The notes beneath the pieces are model-generated. The model saw nothing but the letters and a program-made list of their open reading frames with translations, was not told where the DNA came from and made no database searches. From Rhodococcus sp. P-2 (lineage in GTDB: Bacteria > Actinomycetota > Actinomycetes > Mycobacteriales > Mycobacteriaceae): a stretch of 64,000 nucleotides of DNA. The stretch is from positions 6,233,786 through 6,297,785 of the forward strand of contig NZ_CP066779.1 in the NCBI RefSeq assembly GCF_016598535.1, written 5' to 3'. Position numbers and translations under genes: made by a program. Position 1 is the first letter of the stretch. Each line of letters begins with the position of its first letter. Positions 1-9,439 of this stretch are shown here, piece after piece.

Positions 1-2227
1 GGCGATCTTCGACGCTTTCCGCGCCCGACGACGGCAGACCACGCTGATCCTCGCTCACCGGCGATCCACCCTGACGCTGGCCGATCGGGTAGCAGTTCTC
101 GACGGCGGACGGATCATCGACTCCGGCACCGTGGACGAGTTGGAAGGGCGATGTCCGCTCTTTCGCGCCCTGTTCTCCTCGCCTCCGGAACTCCCCGACC
201 AACTCGACGAGGTCGGCCCCGATACCTTCGGACGCGACGACCGCGAACCGACAGCCGAGCAGTTGTGGCCGCAGGCACCGGAATCCGAAGCCGACAACAC
301 CGCGGCTTCGACGCAGGGTGCAGGCGGACCGATGGCCGGGGCACTCAGCGGAATCGCGGTGACGCCCTCCCTGAGGGCAGCAGTCGACGCGCTCCCGCCC
401 GCGCGCGAAGATCCCGGAATCGCTCCCGAGAGCCTGCGCGAATCGAATCCACAGTTCTCCCTCGGACAGATATTGAGGCCCGTCCGCTGGGTCCTGCTGG
501 CAGTTGTCGTCTGTCTTGCTCTGGACTCGGCCGCAGCGATCGCGTTCCCCTCGCTCGTCAGATACGCCATCGACCACGGTGTCGTGACCGCGGACAGCAG
601 CACGCTGTGGATCGCGACGGCATTCGGAGCGCTCCTGGTTGCCGCCGACTGGGTCATCGTCGCGGTCATGACGGTCATCACCGCCAGGGCCGGCGAACGC
701 GTGTTGTTCGGGCTCCGCGTACGCAGCTACGCACACCTGCAGCGCCTGGGTCTGGACTACTACGAACGTGAATTGTCCGGACGCATCATGACTCGCATGA
801 CCACCGACGTCGACGCGCTCTCGTCGTTCATCCAGACCGGCATGTCGACGGCGATCGTGAGTGTCCTGACGGTCGGCGGAATTTCGATCGCGCTCCTCGC
901 GACCGACGTGACGCTCGGCCTGGTGGCGCTGGCCGTCATCCCACCGCTCGTGGTTGCGACCGTGATCTTCCGCAAGATCTCCTCGGTTGCCTACAGTCAG
1001 TCCCGCGAGCGGATCTCGCTCGTCAACGCCGACTTCCAGGAGAACATCGCCGGCCTGCGAGCGGCTCAGGCATACCGCCGCGAGGAAGGTGCCGCGCGCA
1101 GGTTCGCCGAACGCTCCGAAAGCTACCGCCGATCGCGGATGCGGTCACAGCGAGCCATCTCGATCTACTTCCCGTTCATCTCGTTCCTGTCCGATCTCGC
1201 GTTGGCCGCGGTCGTGTTCGTCGGTGCGCACCAGATCGCCAACGGATCGACGTCGCCCGGCGTACTGATCGCTTTCGTGCTCTACCTCGGCCTGCTGTTC
1301 GGACCGATTCAGCAACTCTCACAGGTCTTCGACGGTTACCAACAGGCAAACGTCGGATTGCAGCGAATCGGCGATCTGCTGCGCACTCGCAGTTCGATCG
1401 AGACCGCCGACAGCGAGGATCTGATCCCGATCTCCGGACGGCTGGACGGCGCCGTCCATCTCGACGGTGTCGGGTTCCGGTACTCGGGAGCGGACGTCGA
1501 CGCGCTCTCCGAATTCGATCTGCAGATCCCGCCGGGCACGACGGTCGCTCTGGTCGGCCGAACCGGCGCCGGGAAGTCGACAGTGGTGAAATTGCTCGCC
1601 CGCTTCTACGACCCGACGTCCGGATCCGTCGACGTGGACGGCACCGATATCCGGAACTTCCATCTCTCGCAGTACCGCCGTCGCCTCGGCGTGGTCCCGC
1701 AGGAAGCACATCTGTTCACCGGCACGGTCGCCGACAACATCGCGTACGGCAGGCCGTCGGCTTCGCACGAGGAGATCGAGGAAGCGGCGCGTTCCGTCGG
1801 CGCACTGAATTCGATAGCCGACATGCGTGGAGGCATGAACCATCCCGTCGGCGAGCGTGGCCAGGGGCTCTCGGCGGGCCAGCGCCAACTGATCGCATTG
1901 GCCCGTGCCGAACTGGTCGACCCGGACCTACTTCTCCTCGACGAGGCGACCGCGACGCTGGATCCCGCGACCGAACGAATGGTGCTCGAAGCAAGTCGGT
2001 CGGTCACCCGGAAACGGACGTCGGTCGTCGTAGCTCACCGCCTCGCCACTGCCGCCCGAGCAGACCTCGTTGTCGTAGTTGACCGGGGACGTATCGTTGA
2101 ATACGGCCCGCACGATGTTCTGCGGTATGCCGGTGGTCACTACTCGGGACTCTGGGATGCATCGCAGGCGCGTGAGGGGAATAATCTGACGTCGAGAACT
2201 GTCATCGAAGGCAACCCCGTCGCGTGA
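1..2227 (+). CDS. Fused (tandem) ABC exporter, C-terminal part, 5' end outside window
   Basis: The frame is already open at base 2. It first encodes the end of a nucleotide-binding domain (H-loop LILAHR, then the usual VLDGGRIIDSGT tail), then a linker of about 80 residues, a six-helix ABC exporter membrane domain, and a second complete nucleotide-binding domain. That domain has Walker A GRTGAGKST (near 1560), signature LSAGQRQ (near 1870), Walker B LLLLDEAT (near 1930) and H-loop VVAHR (near 2030). Two half-transporters are therefore fused in one polypeptide, as in M. tuberculosis Rv0194, a multidrug exporter. The substrate cannot be read from sequence. It ends 175 bp before kgd, so it is probably a separate transcription unit. 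Confidence 0.9.
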   Translation, partial: AIFDAFRARRRQTTLILAHRRSTLTLADRVAVLDGGRIIDSGTVDELEGRCPLFRALFSSPPELPDQLDEVGPDTFGRDDREPTAEQLWPQAPESEADNTAASTQGAGGPMAGALSGIAVTPSLRAAVDALPPAREDPGIAPESLRESNPQFSLGQILRPVRWVLLAVVVCLALDSAAAIAFPSLVRYAIDHGVVTADSSTLWIATAFGALLVAADWVIVAVMTVITARAGERVLFGLRVRSYAHLQRLGLDYYERELSGRIMTRMTTDVDALSSFIQTGMSTAIVSVLTVGGISIALLATDVTLGLVALAVIPPLVVATVIFRKISSVAYSQSRERISLVNADFQENIAGLRAAQAYRREEGAARRFAERSESYRRSRMRSQRAISIYFPFISFLSDLALAAVVFVGAHQIANGSTSPGVLIAFVLYLGLLFGPIQQLSQVFDGYQQANVGLQRIGDLLRTRSSIETADSEDLIPISGRLDGAVHLDGVGFRYSGADVDALSEFDLQIPPGTTVALVGRTGAGKSTVVKLLARFYDPTSGSVDVDGTDIRNFHLSQYRRRLGVVPQEAHLFTGTVADNIAYGRPSASHEEIEEAARSVGALNSIADMRGGMNHPVGERGQGLSAGQRQLIALARAELVDPDLLLLDEATATLDPATERMVLEASRSVTRKRTSVVVAHRLATAARADLVVVVDRGRIVEYGPHDVLRYAGGHYSGLWDASQAREGNNLTSRTVIEGNPVA

Positions 2228-2262
2228 CAGTCGGCACGGATTTGTACCGCCGAGAGGGAGTA

Positions 2263-2321
2263 CGTGATCGCAAGATCACGGACTTCCGTGAGACAGCTCA
2301 CAAATTGTGTGCCGCACAATT
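2263..2321 (+). promoter_or_regulatory. Palindrome cluster upstream of kgd, including a CRP/GlxR-like box
   Basis: The 175-bp gap before kgd has three inverted repeats. CGTGATC/GATCACG (2263-2269, 2274-2280) has a 4-nt loop. CGTGA-N6-TCACA (2287-2302) matches 9 of 10 positions of the CRP/GlxR consensus TGTGA-N6-TCACA. AATTGTG/CACAATT (2303-2309, 2315-2321) has a 5-nt spacer. Downstream, TAATCT near 2340 and TATATA near 2351 could be -10 elements. The repeats are seen directly; the factor assignment is inference from the consensus. Confidence 0.6.
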
Positions 2322-2402
2322 GCTCGTCACACGCTCGGGCTAATCTCATGTATATAGGCGCTCTGATCGGGTACCGAAATAGAAACGAGGCGAACACCTG
2401 CC

Positions 2403-5400
2403 GTGAGCAGCAGTTCTACATCCCAATTCGGACAGAACCAGTGGCTGGTTGACGAGATGTACCAACGCTTCCAGGACGACCCGTCGTCCGTGGATCCCAG
2501 TTGGCACGAATTCTTGACCGATTACTCGCCGGACTCGGCGAACACGGGAGGTGGAAACGGGACTGCCTCGAACGGCAACGCGGCTGCACCCGCCGCTGTT
2601 GTAGCTCCGCCTGCTGCTCCCAAGGCCACGCCTCCCGCCCCCAAGACCGCACCCCCTGCGCCGCCTGCCAAGGCTGCTGCACCGGCCCCCGCGAAGACGG
2701 CAGCGCCCGCCGCGAAGGCCGCCCCGGCCAAGCCCGCAGCAACAAAGCCCGCGGCCGCTCCCGCAAAGCCCGCCCCCGCCGGTGGAGCCGAGGAAACCAA
2801 GGTTCTGCGCGGCGCCGCAGCCGCGGTCGTCAAGAACATGTCGCTCTCGCTCGAGATCCCGACGGCAACCAGCGTGCGTGCCATCCCCGCGAAGCTGATG
2901 TTCGACAACCGCATCGTCATCAACAACCACCTCGCACGTACTCGCGGCGGCAAGATCTCGTTCACCCATCTCCTGGGTTACGCGATCGTCCAGGCAGTCA
3001 ACGCGTTCCCCAACATGAACCGGCACTTCGCCGAAATCGACGGCAAGCCGAACGCGGTCACACCCGAGCACACCAATCTCGGACTCGCGATCGACCTTCC
3101 CGGTAAGGACGGCAACCGCTCACTGGTGGTTGCCGCCATCCGAAACACCGAGTCGATGAACTTCGTCCAGTTCCACGCGGCATACGAGGACATCGTCCGC
3201 CGCGCTCGTGAGGGCAAGCTCACCGGCGAAGACTTCACCGGCGTCACCATCTCGCTGACCAACCCGGGCGGCATCGGCACGGTTCACTCCGTTCCGCGCC
3301 TGATGAAGGGCCAGGGCGCCATCATCGGTGCCGGCGCGATGGAATACCCCGCCGAGTTCCAGGGCGCCAGCGACGAGAAGCTGGCCGAGATGGGCGTCGG
3401 CAAGCTGATGACCCTCACCTCGACCTACGACCACCGCATCATCCAGGGTGCCGAGTCGGGCGATTTCCTGCGCACGATCCACAACCTGCTGATCAGTGAC
3501 GAGTTCTACGACGAGATCTTCCACGCGCTCGGCAACCCGTACGAGCCGGTGCGTTGGCGCAAGGACGTGCCGGAAGGCGCCGTCGACAAGAACACCCGCG
3601 TTCTCGAACTGATCGCTGCCTACCGCGACCGCGGCCACCTCATGGCCGACACGGACCCGTTGCAGTTCGTCAAGGACAAGTTCCACAGCCACCCCGACCT
3701 CGACGTCATCAGCCACGGCCTGACGCTGTGGGATCTGGACCGCGAGTTCAAGGTCGGCGGCTTCCACGGCCAAGAGAAGATGAAGCTGCGCGACGTGTTG
3801 AGCGTGCTGCGCGACGCGTACTGCCGCCACGTCGGTGTCGAGTACACGCACATCCTCGAGACGGATCAGCGTCAGTGGATCCAGGACCGCGTGGAGGGCC
3901 ATCACGCCAAGCCTTCGGTCGCTCAGCAGAAGTACATCCTGAGCAAGCTCAACGCCGCCGAGGCTTTCGAGACGTTCCTGCAGACCAAGTACGTCGGCCA
4001 GAAGCGCTTCTCGCTCGAGGGCGCCGAAGCCGTCATCCCGATGATGGACGCCGTGATCGACCAGGCCGCCGAGCACCAGCTCGACGAGGTCGTCATCGGC
4101 ATGCCGCACCGTGGTCGACTCAACGTGCTGGCCAACATCGTCGGCAAGCCCTACTCCAAGATCTTCACGGAGTTCGAGGGCAACATGAACCCGGCGGCCG
4201 CTCACGGCTCCGGTGACGTGAAGTACCACTTGGGTGCCAGCGGCACGTACATCCAGATGTTCGGTGACAACGACATCGCTGTATCGCTGACCGCCAACCC
4301 GTCGCATCTCGAGGCCGTCGACCCGGTTCTCGAAGGCCTGGTTCGCGCCAAGCAGGACATCCTCGACAAGGGTGAAGAAGGCTTCACCGTCCTGCCGCTC
4401 ATGCTGCACGGCGACGCTGCATTCGCCGGTCAGGGTGTTGTCGCCGAGACGTTGAACCTCTCTCTGCTGCGCGGCTACCGCACCGGCGGCACCGTGCACA
4501 TCGTCGTGAACAACCAGGTCGGTTTCACCACCGCCCCGGAACACTCACGTTCGTCCGAGTACTGCACCGACGTCGCGAAGATGATCGCCGCACCGGTCTT
4601 CCACGTCAACGGCGACGACCCCGAGGCGTGCGTCTGGGTTGCTCAGCTGGCCGTCGACTTCCGTGAGAAGTTCGGCAAGGACGTCGTCATCGACCTCATC
4701 TGCTACCGCCGCCGCGGTCACAACGAGGGCGACGACCCGTCGATGACCCAGCCGGCCATGTACGACGTCATCGACACCAAGCGCAGTGTTCGTAAGAGCT
4801 ACACCGAGTCCCTCATCGGCCGCGGTGACATCTCGCTCAAGGAAGCCGAAGACGCACTTCGCGACTACCAGGGCCAGCTCGAACGGGTCTTCAACGAGGT
4901 CCGTGAACTCGAGAAGTTCCAGCCGGAACCGTCCGAGTCCGTCGAACTCGACCAGACTCCGCCGGCTCGCCTGACCACGGCTGTGGCTCCCGAGGTTCTC
5001 GAGCGCATCGGTGATGCGTTCGTCAACGTCCCCGACGGTTTCACCGTGCACCCGCGCGTCAAGCCGGTTGCCGAGAAGCGTCGTGAGATGGCTCGTGACG
5101 GGCATGTCGACTGGGCGTTCGCCGAGTTGCTCGCTTTCGGTTCGCTGGCCGAGCAGGGTGCCTTGATCCGCCTCGCGGGTCAGGACTCCAAGCGCGGAAC
5201 GTTCACCCAGCGTCACTCGGTTCTCATCGACCGCAAGACCGGCAACGAGTACAGCCCGATCGCCAAGATCGCAGCCGACGCCGAAAACGGCGGCAAGTTC
5301 ATGGTCTACGACTCCGCCCTCACCGAGTACGCGGGTCTGGGCTTCGAGTACGGCTACTCGGTCGGTAACCCCGACGCTCTGGTCCTGTGGGAAGCGCAGT

Positions 5401-6164
5401 TCGGTGACTTCGTCAACGGCGCGCAGACCATCATCGACGAGTTCATCTCTTCGGGCGAGGCCAAGTGGGGTCAGCTCTCCGACGTCGTGCTGCTCCTGCC
5501 GCACGGTCACGAGGGTCAGGGTCCGGACCACACCTCCGGTCGCATCGAGCGTTTCCTTCAGCTGTGCGCCGAAGGCTCGATGACCGTTGCGGTTCCGTCC
5601 ACCCCGGCAAGCTACTTCCACTTGCTGCGTCGCCATCACCTCGACGGCATCCGCCGTCCGCTGGTGGTCTTCACGCCCAAGTCGATGCTGCGTAACAAGG
5701 CTGCAGTCAGCAACGTCGAGGACTTCACGACGGGCAAGTTCCGTTCGGTCTTCGAGGAGCCGGCATACGAGAGCGGCGAAAGCGCTCGCGAATCGGTCAA
5801 GCGGGTTCTGCTGGTCAGCGGCAAGCTGTACTGGGAGCTCCTGGCGAAGAAGCACAAGGACGAGCGTGACGACATCGCCATCGTGCGCATGGAGCAGCTC
5901 TACCCGGTGCCGAAGCGTCGCCTCAAGGAGACCCTGGACCGTTACCCGAATGCGGATCAGTTCCGTTGGGTCCAGGAAGAGCCCGCCAACCAGGGCGCGT
6001 GGCCGTTCCTCGGACTGGCACTGCCGGAGCTTCTGCCGGAGACCTTGACCGGCATCAAGCGCATCTCGCGTCGTCCGATGTCCGCTCCCTCTTCGGGATC
6101 GAGCAAGGTGCACGCGGTGGAGCAGCAGGAGATTCTGGACGAGGCGTTCCTGCCGACCAACTGA
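2403..6164 (+). CDS. kgd: Multifunctional 2-oxoglutarate metabolism enzyme Kgd (OdhA/SucA type)
   Basis: This 1253-residue fused enzyme carries the E1 (thiamine diphosphate) and E2-like acyltransferase parts of 2-oxoglutarate dehydrogenase. It starts at GTG with [13 protein letters not shown] Pro/Ala-rich linker (about residues 45-110) follows, then an acyltransferase domain with no lipoyl domain, whose DHRIIQG motif (about residue 343) replaces the usual DHRxxDG as in other actinobacterial members. The E1 part has the ThDP site GDAAFAGQG to NNQVGFTT (about residues 669-700). In relatives it decarboxylates or dehydrogenates 2-oxoglutarate with DlaT and Lpd and is inhibited by the FHA protein GarA/OdhI. 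The stop codon lies in the first unit of a 27-bp tandem repeat. Confidence 0.97.
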   Translation: MSSSSTSQFGQNQWLVDEMYQRFQDDPSSVDPSWHEFLTDYSPDSANTGGGNGTASNGNAAAPAAVVAPPAAPKATPPAPKTAPPAPPAKAAAPAPAKTAAPAAKAAPAKPAATKPAAAPAKPAPAGGAEETKVLRGAAAAVVKNMSLSLEIPTATSVRAIPAKLMFDNRIVINNHLARTRGGKISFTHLLGYAIVQAVNAFPNMNRHFAEIDGKPNAVTPEHTNLGLAIDLPGKDGNRSLVVAAIRNTESMNFVQFHAAYEDIVRRAREGKLTGEDFTGVTISLTNPGGIGTVHSVPRLMKGQGAIIGAGAMEYPAEFQGASDEKLAEMGVGKLMTLTSTYDHRIIQGAESGDFLRTIHNLLISDEFYDEIFHALGNPYEPVRWRKDVPEGAVDKNTRVLELIAAYRDRGHLMADTDPLQFVKDKFHSHPDLDVISHGLTLWDLDREFKVGGFHGQEKMKLRDVLSVLRDAYCRHVGVEYTHILETDQRQWIQDRVEGHHAKPSVAQQKYILSKLNAAEAFETFLQTKYVGQKRFSLEGAEAVIPMMDAVIDQAAEHQLDEVVIGMPHRGRLNVLANIVGKPYSKIFTEFEGNMNPAAAHGSGDVKYHLGASGTYIQMFGDNDIAVSLTANPSHLEAVDPVLEGLVRAKQDILDKGEEGFTVLPLMLHGDAAFAGQGVVAETLNLSLLRGYRTGGTVHIVVNNQVGFTTAPEHSRSSEYCTDVAKMIAAPVFHVNGDDPEACVWVAQLAVDFREKFGKDVVIDLICYRRRGHNEGDDPSMTQPAMYDVIDTKRSVRKSYTESLIGRGDISLKEAEDALRDYQGQLERVFNEVRELEKFQPEPSESVELDQTPPARLTTAVAPEVLERIGDAFVNVPDGFTVHPRVKPVAEKRREMARDGHVDWAFAELLAFGSLAEQGALIRLAGQDSKRGTFTQRHSVLIDRKTGNEYSPIAKIAADAENGGKFMVYDSALTEYAGLGFEYGYSVGNPDALVLWEAQFGDFVNGAQTIIDEFISSGEAKWGQLSDVVLLLPHGHEGQGPDHTSGRIERFLQLCAEGSMTVAVPSTPASYFHLLRRHHLDGIRRPLVVFTPKSMLRNKAAVSNVEDFTTGKFRSVFEEPAYESGESARESVKRVLLVSGKLYWELLAKKHKDERDDIAIVRMEQLYPVPKRRLKETLDRYPNADQFRWVQEEPANQGAWPFLGLALPELLPETLTGIKRISRRPMSAPSSGSSKVHAVEQQEILDEAFLPTN

Positions 6165-6218
6165 GCAGTGGCGTTCCTGCCGACCAATTGATCAGTGGCG
6201 TTCCTGCCGACCAAGTGA
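6144..6218 (+). repeat. 27-bp tandem repeat, three copies, duplicating the last codons and stop of kgd
   Basis: Units begin at 6144, 6171 and 6198. Each starts GCGTTCCTGCCGACCAA and ends in TGA. As 27 is a multiple of three, all copies stay in the kgd frame and each encodes AFLPT(N/N/K)-stop, with stops at 6162, 6189 and 6216. The spacers GCAGTG and TCAGTG are also similar. Copies differ at only a few bases, which suggests a recent duplication. Confidence 0.9.
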
Positions 6219-6238
6219 TCTGACATAGCGTTACTCGA

Positions 6239-6283
6239 GGCCGGGCCCCACATTCCGCAAGGAGTGTGGGGCCCGGCCTTTCT
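6239..6283 (+). terminator. Rho-independent terminator after kgd
   Basis: A 14-bp perfect stem (6239-6252 with 6265-6278, GGCCGGGCCCCACA) closes a 12-nt loop and is followed by TTTCT. It sits between the kgd repeats and the convergent tetR gene, so it may work in both directions. Confidence 0.85.
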
Positions 6284-6292
6284 GCGTTCACG

Positions 6293-6922
6293 TCAATTCG
6301 ATTGCAGCAGACCCAGATCCGGCCCGGCGTCGAAGCCGACGGCAGCCAGCGCCAACGCAGGCAACGACTGAACCGTCAGGTCGATCAGTTCCTCGCGGGT
6401 GATGGCCGGCGCACGGAGCCAACTGATGGTGGCTTCCTCGACGAACGCGATCCAACCGCGAACGGCCAGCTCCACCTGAGGCGTTCGAGTCAGGCCGATC
6501 TTCGGGAGCTGATCGAGGGTTCTCTTGGCCATGATGTCGCGGGTCTGCTCGAACACCTCACGCATCTGCGGATCTCCACTGGCGGTCCCTCGGAGCAGTG
6601 AGACGTAGGTATTGCGGTTCTCGGTCACGTAGTCGACGTACGACGCCAGCACCGAGCGGAGGGTGAGCATCGGGTCGTCCGATTCACTCGGTTCGGTGCG
6701 TTGGAGCATCTGTTCACTGCTGTGTCGGACGATGGCCAGGTGGAATTCGCTTTTCGACGCGAAGTAGTGGAACAGAAGCCCCCGCGAGACACCGGCCTGA
6801 TCGGCGATGTCCTCGACGGAAATCTGTTCGAGCGGCCGTTCGGCCAGCATGCGCGCGCCGAGGTCGATGAGTTGCGCTCGGCGTTGCGCAGGGTCGAGTC
6901 GCGTTCGCTTCACTGCGTCCAT
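6293..6922 (-). CDS. TetR/AcrR family transcriptional regulator
   Basis: 209 residues. The N-terminal helix-turn-helix is clear (DIADQAGVSRGLLFHYFASKSEF, about residues 40-62) and the helical C-terminal ligand domain is of usual length. The gene is divergent from the monooxygenase operon at 6993, with 70 bp between starts holding an inverted repeat. It is therefore the likely local repressor of that operon and of itself. The effector is unknown; a lipophilic substrate of the monooxygenase is a reasonable guess. Confidence 0.9.
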   Translation of the reverse strand: MDAVKRTRLDPAQRRAQLIDLGARMLAERPLEQISVEDIADQAGVSRGLLFHYFASKSEFHLAIVRHSSEQMLQRTEPSESDDPMLTLRSVLASYVDYVTENRNTYVSLLRGTASGDPQMREVFEQTRDIMAKRTLDQLPKIGLTRTPQVELAVRGWIAFVEEATISWLRAPAITREELIDLTVQSLPALALAAVGFDAGPDLGLLQSN

Positions 6923-6944
6923 GCCAATAGACTACTGAATATTC

Positions 6945-6973
6945 GTCAATAAGCTATTGACCGTGACTCAATA
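6945..6973. promoter_or_regulatory. Candidate TetR operator between tetR and the monooxygenase operon
   Basis: GTCAATA-AGC-TATTGAC (6945-6961) is a perfect 7-bp inverted repeat. A further TCAATA at 6968-6973 pairs with TATTGA (6955-6960) across 7 bp, so half-sites occur three times. It lies 20-48 bp before the 6993 ATG and 23-51 bp before the tetR ATG, where repressors of this family bind. Confidence 0.6.
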
Positions 6974-6992
6974 AAGGCATATCGTTCCCTAC

Positions 6993-8567
6993 ATGAGTCT
7001 TCCAGTTACAGATACCTCAGCACCTGCCGCGGATACTCGCCACGTCGGCACACTGATCATCGGCAGTGGTTTCGCCGGTCTCGGTGCGGCGATCAAACTG
7101 GCACAGGCCGGCATCACCGACTACGTCGTTCTCGAGCGCGGCAACGACGTCGGCGGAACCTGGCGTGACAACAGCTACCCGGGCGCCGCGTGTGACGTGC
7201 CGTCGCATTTGTACTCGTACTCTTTTGCACTCAATCCGGAGTGGACGCGCTCCTTCTCCACTCAGCCCGAGATCTACAAGTACATTCAGTCGGTGGCCAA
7301 CCGCCACAAGGTGCTCGACAAGCACATCTTCGACTGCGACGTTCTCTCCGCCCGGTGGGACGAGGCGTCTGCTCGGTGGCACGTCAGCACCAACAAGGGT
7401 GAATTCGTCGCAAAGATCGTCGTCTCGGCCGTCGGCGCACTGTGTGAGCCTTCACTTCCGGACATCAAGGGCATCGACGGATTCAAGGGCGAGATCTTCC
7501 ACTCCTCGCGCTGGAACCACGACGCGGATCTGACCGGCAAGCGCGTGGCCGTCATCGGAACCGGCGCCTCCGCCATCCAGATCGTGCCGGCCATCGGCAA
7601 GAAGGTCTCGCATCTCGACGTGTACCAGCGCACGGCGCCGTGGATCCTGCCCCGCGCAGACCGCGAGTACACCAAGATCGAGCACCTCGCGTTCAAGTAC
7701 CTTCCCGGCTTCCAGAAACTGTGCCGTACCGGCATCTACTGGATGCGAGAGACGCAGGTCGTAGGCCTGGCCAAGGCGCCGGTGTTCATGAAGCCGCTGC
7801 AGTTCGCCGCCGAGCGTCACCTGAAGGCTCAGATCAAGGACAAGGATCTTCGTAAGAAGGTCATGCCCAACTTCCAGATCGGCTGCAAGCGCATGCTGAT
7901 CTCGAACAACTACTTCCCCACTCTCGCCCAGGACAATGTCGATCTGGTGACCGAAGGCATCGAGGAGGTCACCGCCAACGGGATCGTCTCGAAGACCGGC
8001 ACCACGCGTGAGATCGATGCCATCGTCGTGGCGACCGGTTTCCACGTCACCGACTCCCCCACCTTCGCGGGAATCTTCGGCAAGGACGGGCGCTCGCTCG
8101 CCGAGGTCTTCGAAGAGACCGGCATGCAGGGGTACAAGGGCGCGGCAGTTGCCAACTTCCCCAACATGTTCTTCCTCGTCGGACCCAACACCGGCCTCGG
8201 ACATTCGTCGATGGTCTTCATGATCGAGTCGCAGATCAATTACCTGGTCGACGCGATCGCCACCATCGACAAGTACGACATCGGCACCATCGAGGTGCGC
8301 AAGGACAAGCAGGACAAGTACAACAAGGACCTGCAGGCAGCTATGTCCAAGAGCGTCTGGAACAACGGCGGTTGCGCCAGCTGGTACATGGACAAGCACG
8401 GAAACAACACCACCCTGTGGCCGGGTTTCACCTTCCAGTTCCGCAATGCCACCAAGCATTTCGACCTCGCGGCATACCGCAGCGTCGCCACCTCGGATCT
8501 CGGCGCCGTCGGCACCGCGACCACTTCACAGATCGACCTCGACGACGAGAAGGCAGTAGCACAATGA
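6993..8567 (+). CDS. Flavin-containing Baeyer-Villiger-type monooxygenase
   Basis: 524 residues. FAD-binding GSGFAGLGAA lies near residue 24, followed by a typical GGTWRDNSYPGAACDVPSHLYSYSF stretch. A Baeyer-Villiger fingerprint FxGxxxHxxxW (FKGEIFHSSRW, about residues 163-173) precedes the NADPH-binding GTGASA near residue 188. Such enzymes insert oxygen into ketones using NADPH and O2. The following SDR and esterase overlap or follow closely, giving a ketone-oxidation then ester-cleavage set that resembles the MymA/LipR/SadH genes of M. tuberculosis. The natural substrate, perhaps a fatty or terpenoid ketone, is not determinable. Confidence 0.92.
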   Translation: MSLPVTDTSAPAADTRHVGTLIIGSGFAGLGAAIKLAQAGITDYVVLERGNDVGGTWRDNSYPGAACDVPSHLYSYSFALNPEWTRSFSTQPEIYKYIQSVANRHKVLDKHIFDCDVLSARWDEASARWHVSTNKGEFVAKIVVSAVGALCEPSLPDIKGIDGFKGEIFHSSRWNHDADLTGKRVAVIGTGASAIQIVPAIGKKVSHLDVYQRTAPWILPRADREYTKIEHLAFKYLPGFQKLCRTGIYWMRETQVVGLAKAPVFMKPLQFAAERHLKAQIKDKDLRKKVMPNFQIGCKRMLISNNYFPTLAQDNVDLVTEGIEEVTANGIVSKTGTTREIDAIVVATGFHVTDSPTFAGIFGKDGRSLAEVFEETGMQGYKGAAVANFPNMFFLVGPNTGLGHSSMVFMIESQINYLVDAIATIDKYDIGTIEVRKDKQDKYNKDLQAAMSKSVWNNGGCASWYMDKHGNNTTLWPGFTFQFRNATKHFDLAAYRSVATSDLGAVGTATTSQIDLDDEKAVAQ

Positions 8568-9394
8568 GTGATTTTGCAGGCAAGGTCGTAGTCATCACCG
8601 GAGCAGGATCGGGCATCGGTCGCGCTCTCGCACTGAACCTGGCCGGCCAGGGCGCCAAGTTGGCGATCTCCGACGTGGACACCGTCGGTCTGGCCGAGAC
8701 AACGCGTCTGGTGGAAGCCATCGGCGCCGAGGTGAAGTCGGACCATCTCGACGTCACCCAGCGCGAAGCCGTTCTCGAGTACGCCGACGCAGTCGTCGCC
8801 CATTTCGGCAAGGTCAACCAGATCTACAACAACGCCGGAATCGCGTACCACGGCACCTTCGAGAAGTCCGAGTTCAAGGACTTCGAACGCGTCATGGACG
8901 TCGATTTCTGGGGAGTTGTCAACGGCACCAAGGCATTCCTCCCCCACGTCATCGCCTCCGGCGACGGGCACATCGTGAACGTGTCGAGCCTCTTCGGCCT
9001 GCTGTCGATGCCCGGTCAGAGCGCCTACAACTCGGCCAAGTTCGCCGTTCGCGGCTTCACCGAGTCGCTTCGCCAGGAAATGCTGATCGCCAAGCATCCG
9101 GTGAAGGTGACCTGTGTGCACCCGGGCGGAATCAAGACGGCCATCGCACGCAACGCCACCGCAGGACCGGGCGAAGATCTTGCCGTCTTCTCCGAGTTCT
9201 TCGACCGCAAGCTCGCGCGCACCACTCCGGAGGACGCGGCCAAGACGATCGTCAACGGTGTTCGCAAGAGCAAGCCGCGAGTTCTCATCGGGATGGACGC
9301 AATCGCATTCGATGCCTGGGTTCGCCTCGTAGGATCGGGCTACCAGCGCATCGTCGCGATCGTCGCCGGTCGAATGATGCCCAAGTCCAGCTGA
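8564..9394 (+). CDS. Short-chain dehydrogenase/reductase
   Basis: 276 residues, starting at the ATG that overlaps the monooxygenase stop (ATGA), which indicates translational coupling. It has the classical SDR motifs TGAGSGIG (about residues 12-19), NNAG, the active-site serine in NVSS and YNSAK (about residues 154-158). NAD(P)-dependent alcohol/ketone interconversion is expected. In this operon it could supply the ketone that the monooxygenase oxidises. An in-frame upstream extension to 8372 exists but runs inside the monooxygenase gene, so it was not used. Confidence 0.92.
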   Translation: MSDFAGKVVVITGAGSGIGRALALNLAGQGAKLAISDVDTVGLAETTRLVEAIGAEVKSDHLDVTQREAVLEYADAVVAHFGKVNQIYNNAGIAYHGTFEKSEFKDFERVMDVDFWGVVNGTKAFLPHVIASGDGHIVNVSSLFGLLSMPGQSAYNSAKFAVRGFTESLRQEMLIAKHPVKVTCVHPGGIKTAIARNATAGPGEDLAVFSEFFDRKLARTTPEDAAKTIVNGVRKSKPRVLIGMDAIAFDAWVRLVGSGYQRIVAIVAGRMMPKSS

Positions 9395-9439
9395 GTTCGT
9401 TTACAGCGCAGTTCGTATACAAAGTCAGGAGCCCTGCCG

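Noticed and set aside
2590..2790. GC-rich repetitive stretch near the kgd start as a separate repeat
   Set aside because: It encodes the Pro/Ala/Lys linker of Kgd, present in homologues.
3120..4544. 474-codon minus-strand frame in kgd
   Set aside because: Same reason; the plus strand encodes the ThDP domain without interruption.
4545..6113. Long open frame on the minus strand inside kgd
   Set aside because: Antisense shadow of a GC-rich coding region; no ribosome-binding site, low-complexity composition, no family resemblance.
7452..8459. 335-codon minus-strand frame inside the monooxygenase gene
   Set aside because: Mirrors third-codon-position bias of the real plus-strand gene with clear FAD and NADPH motifs.
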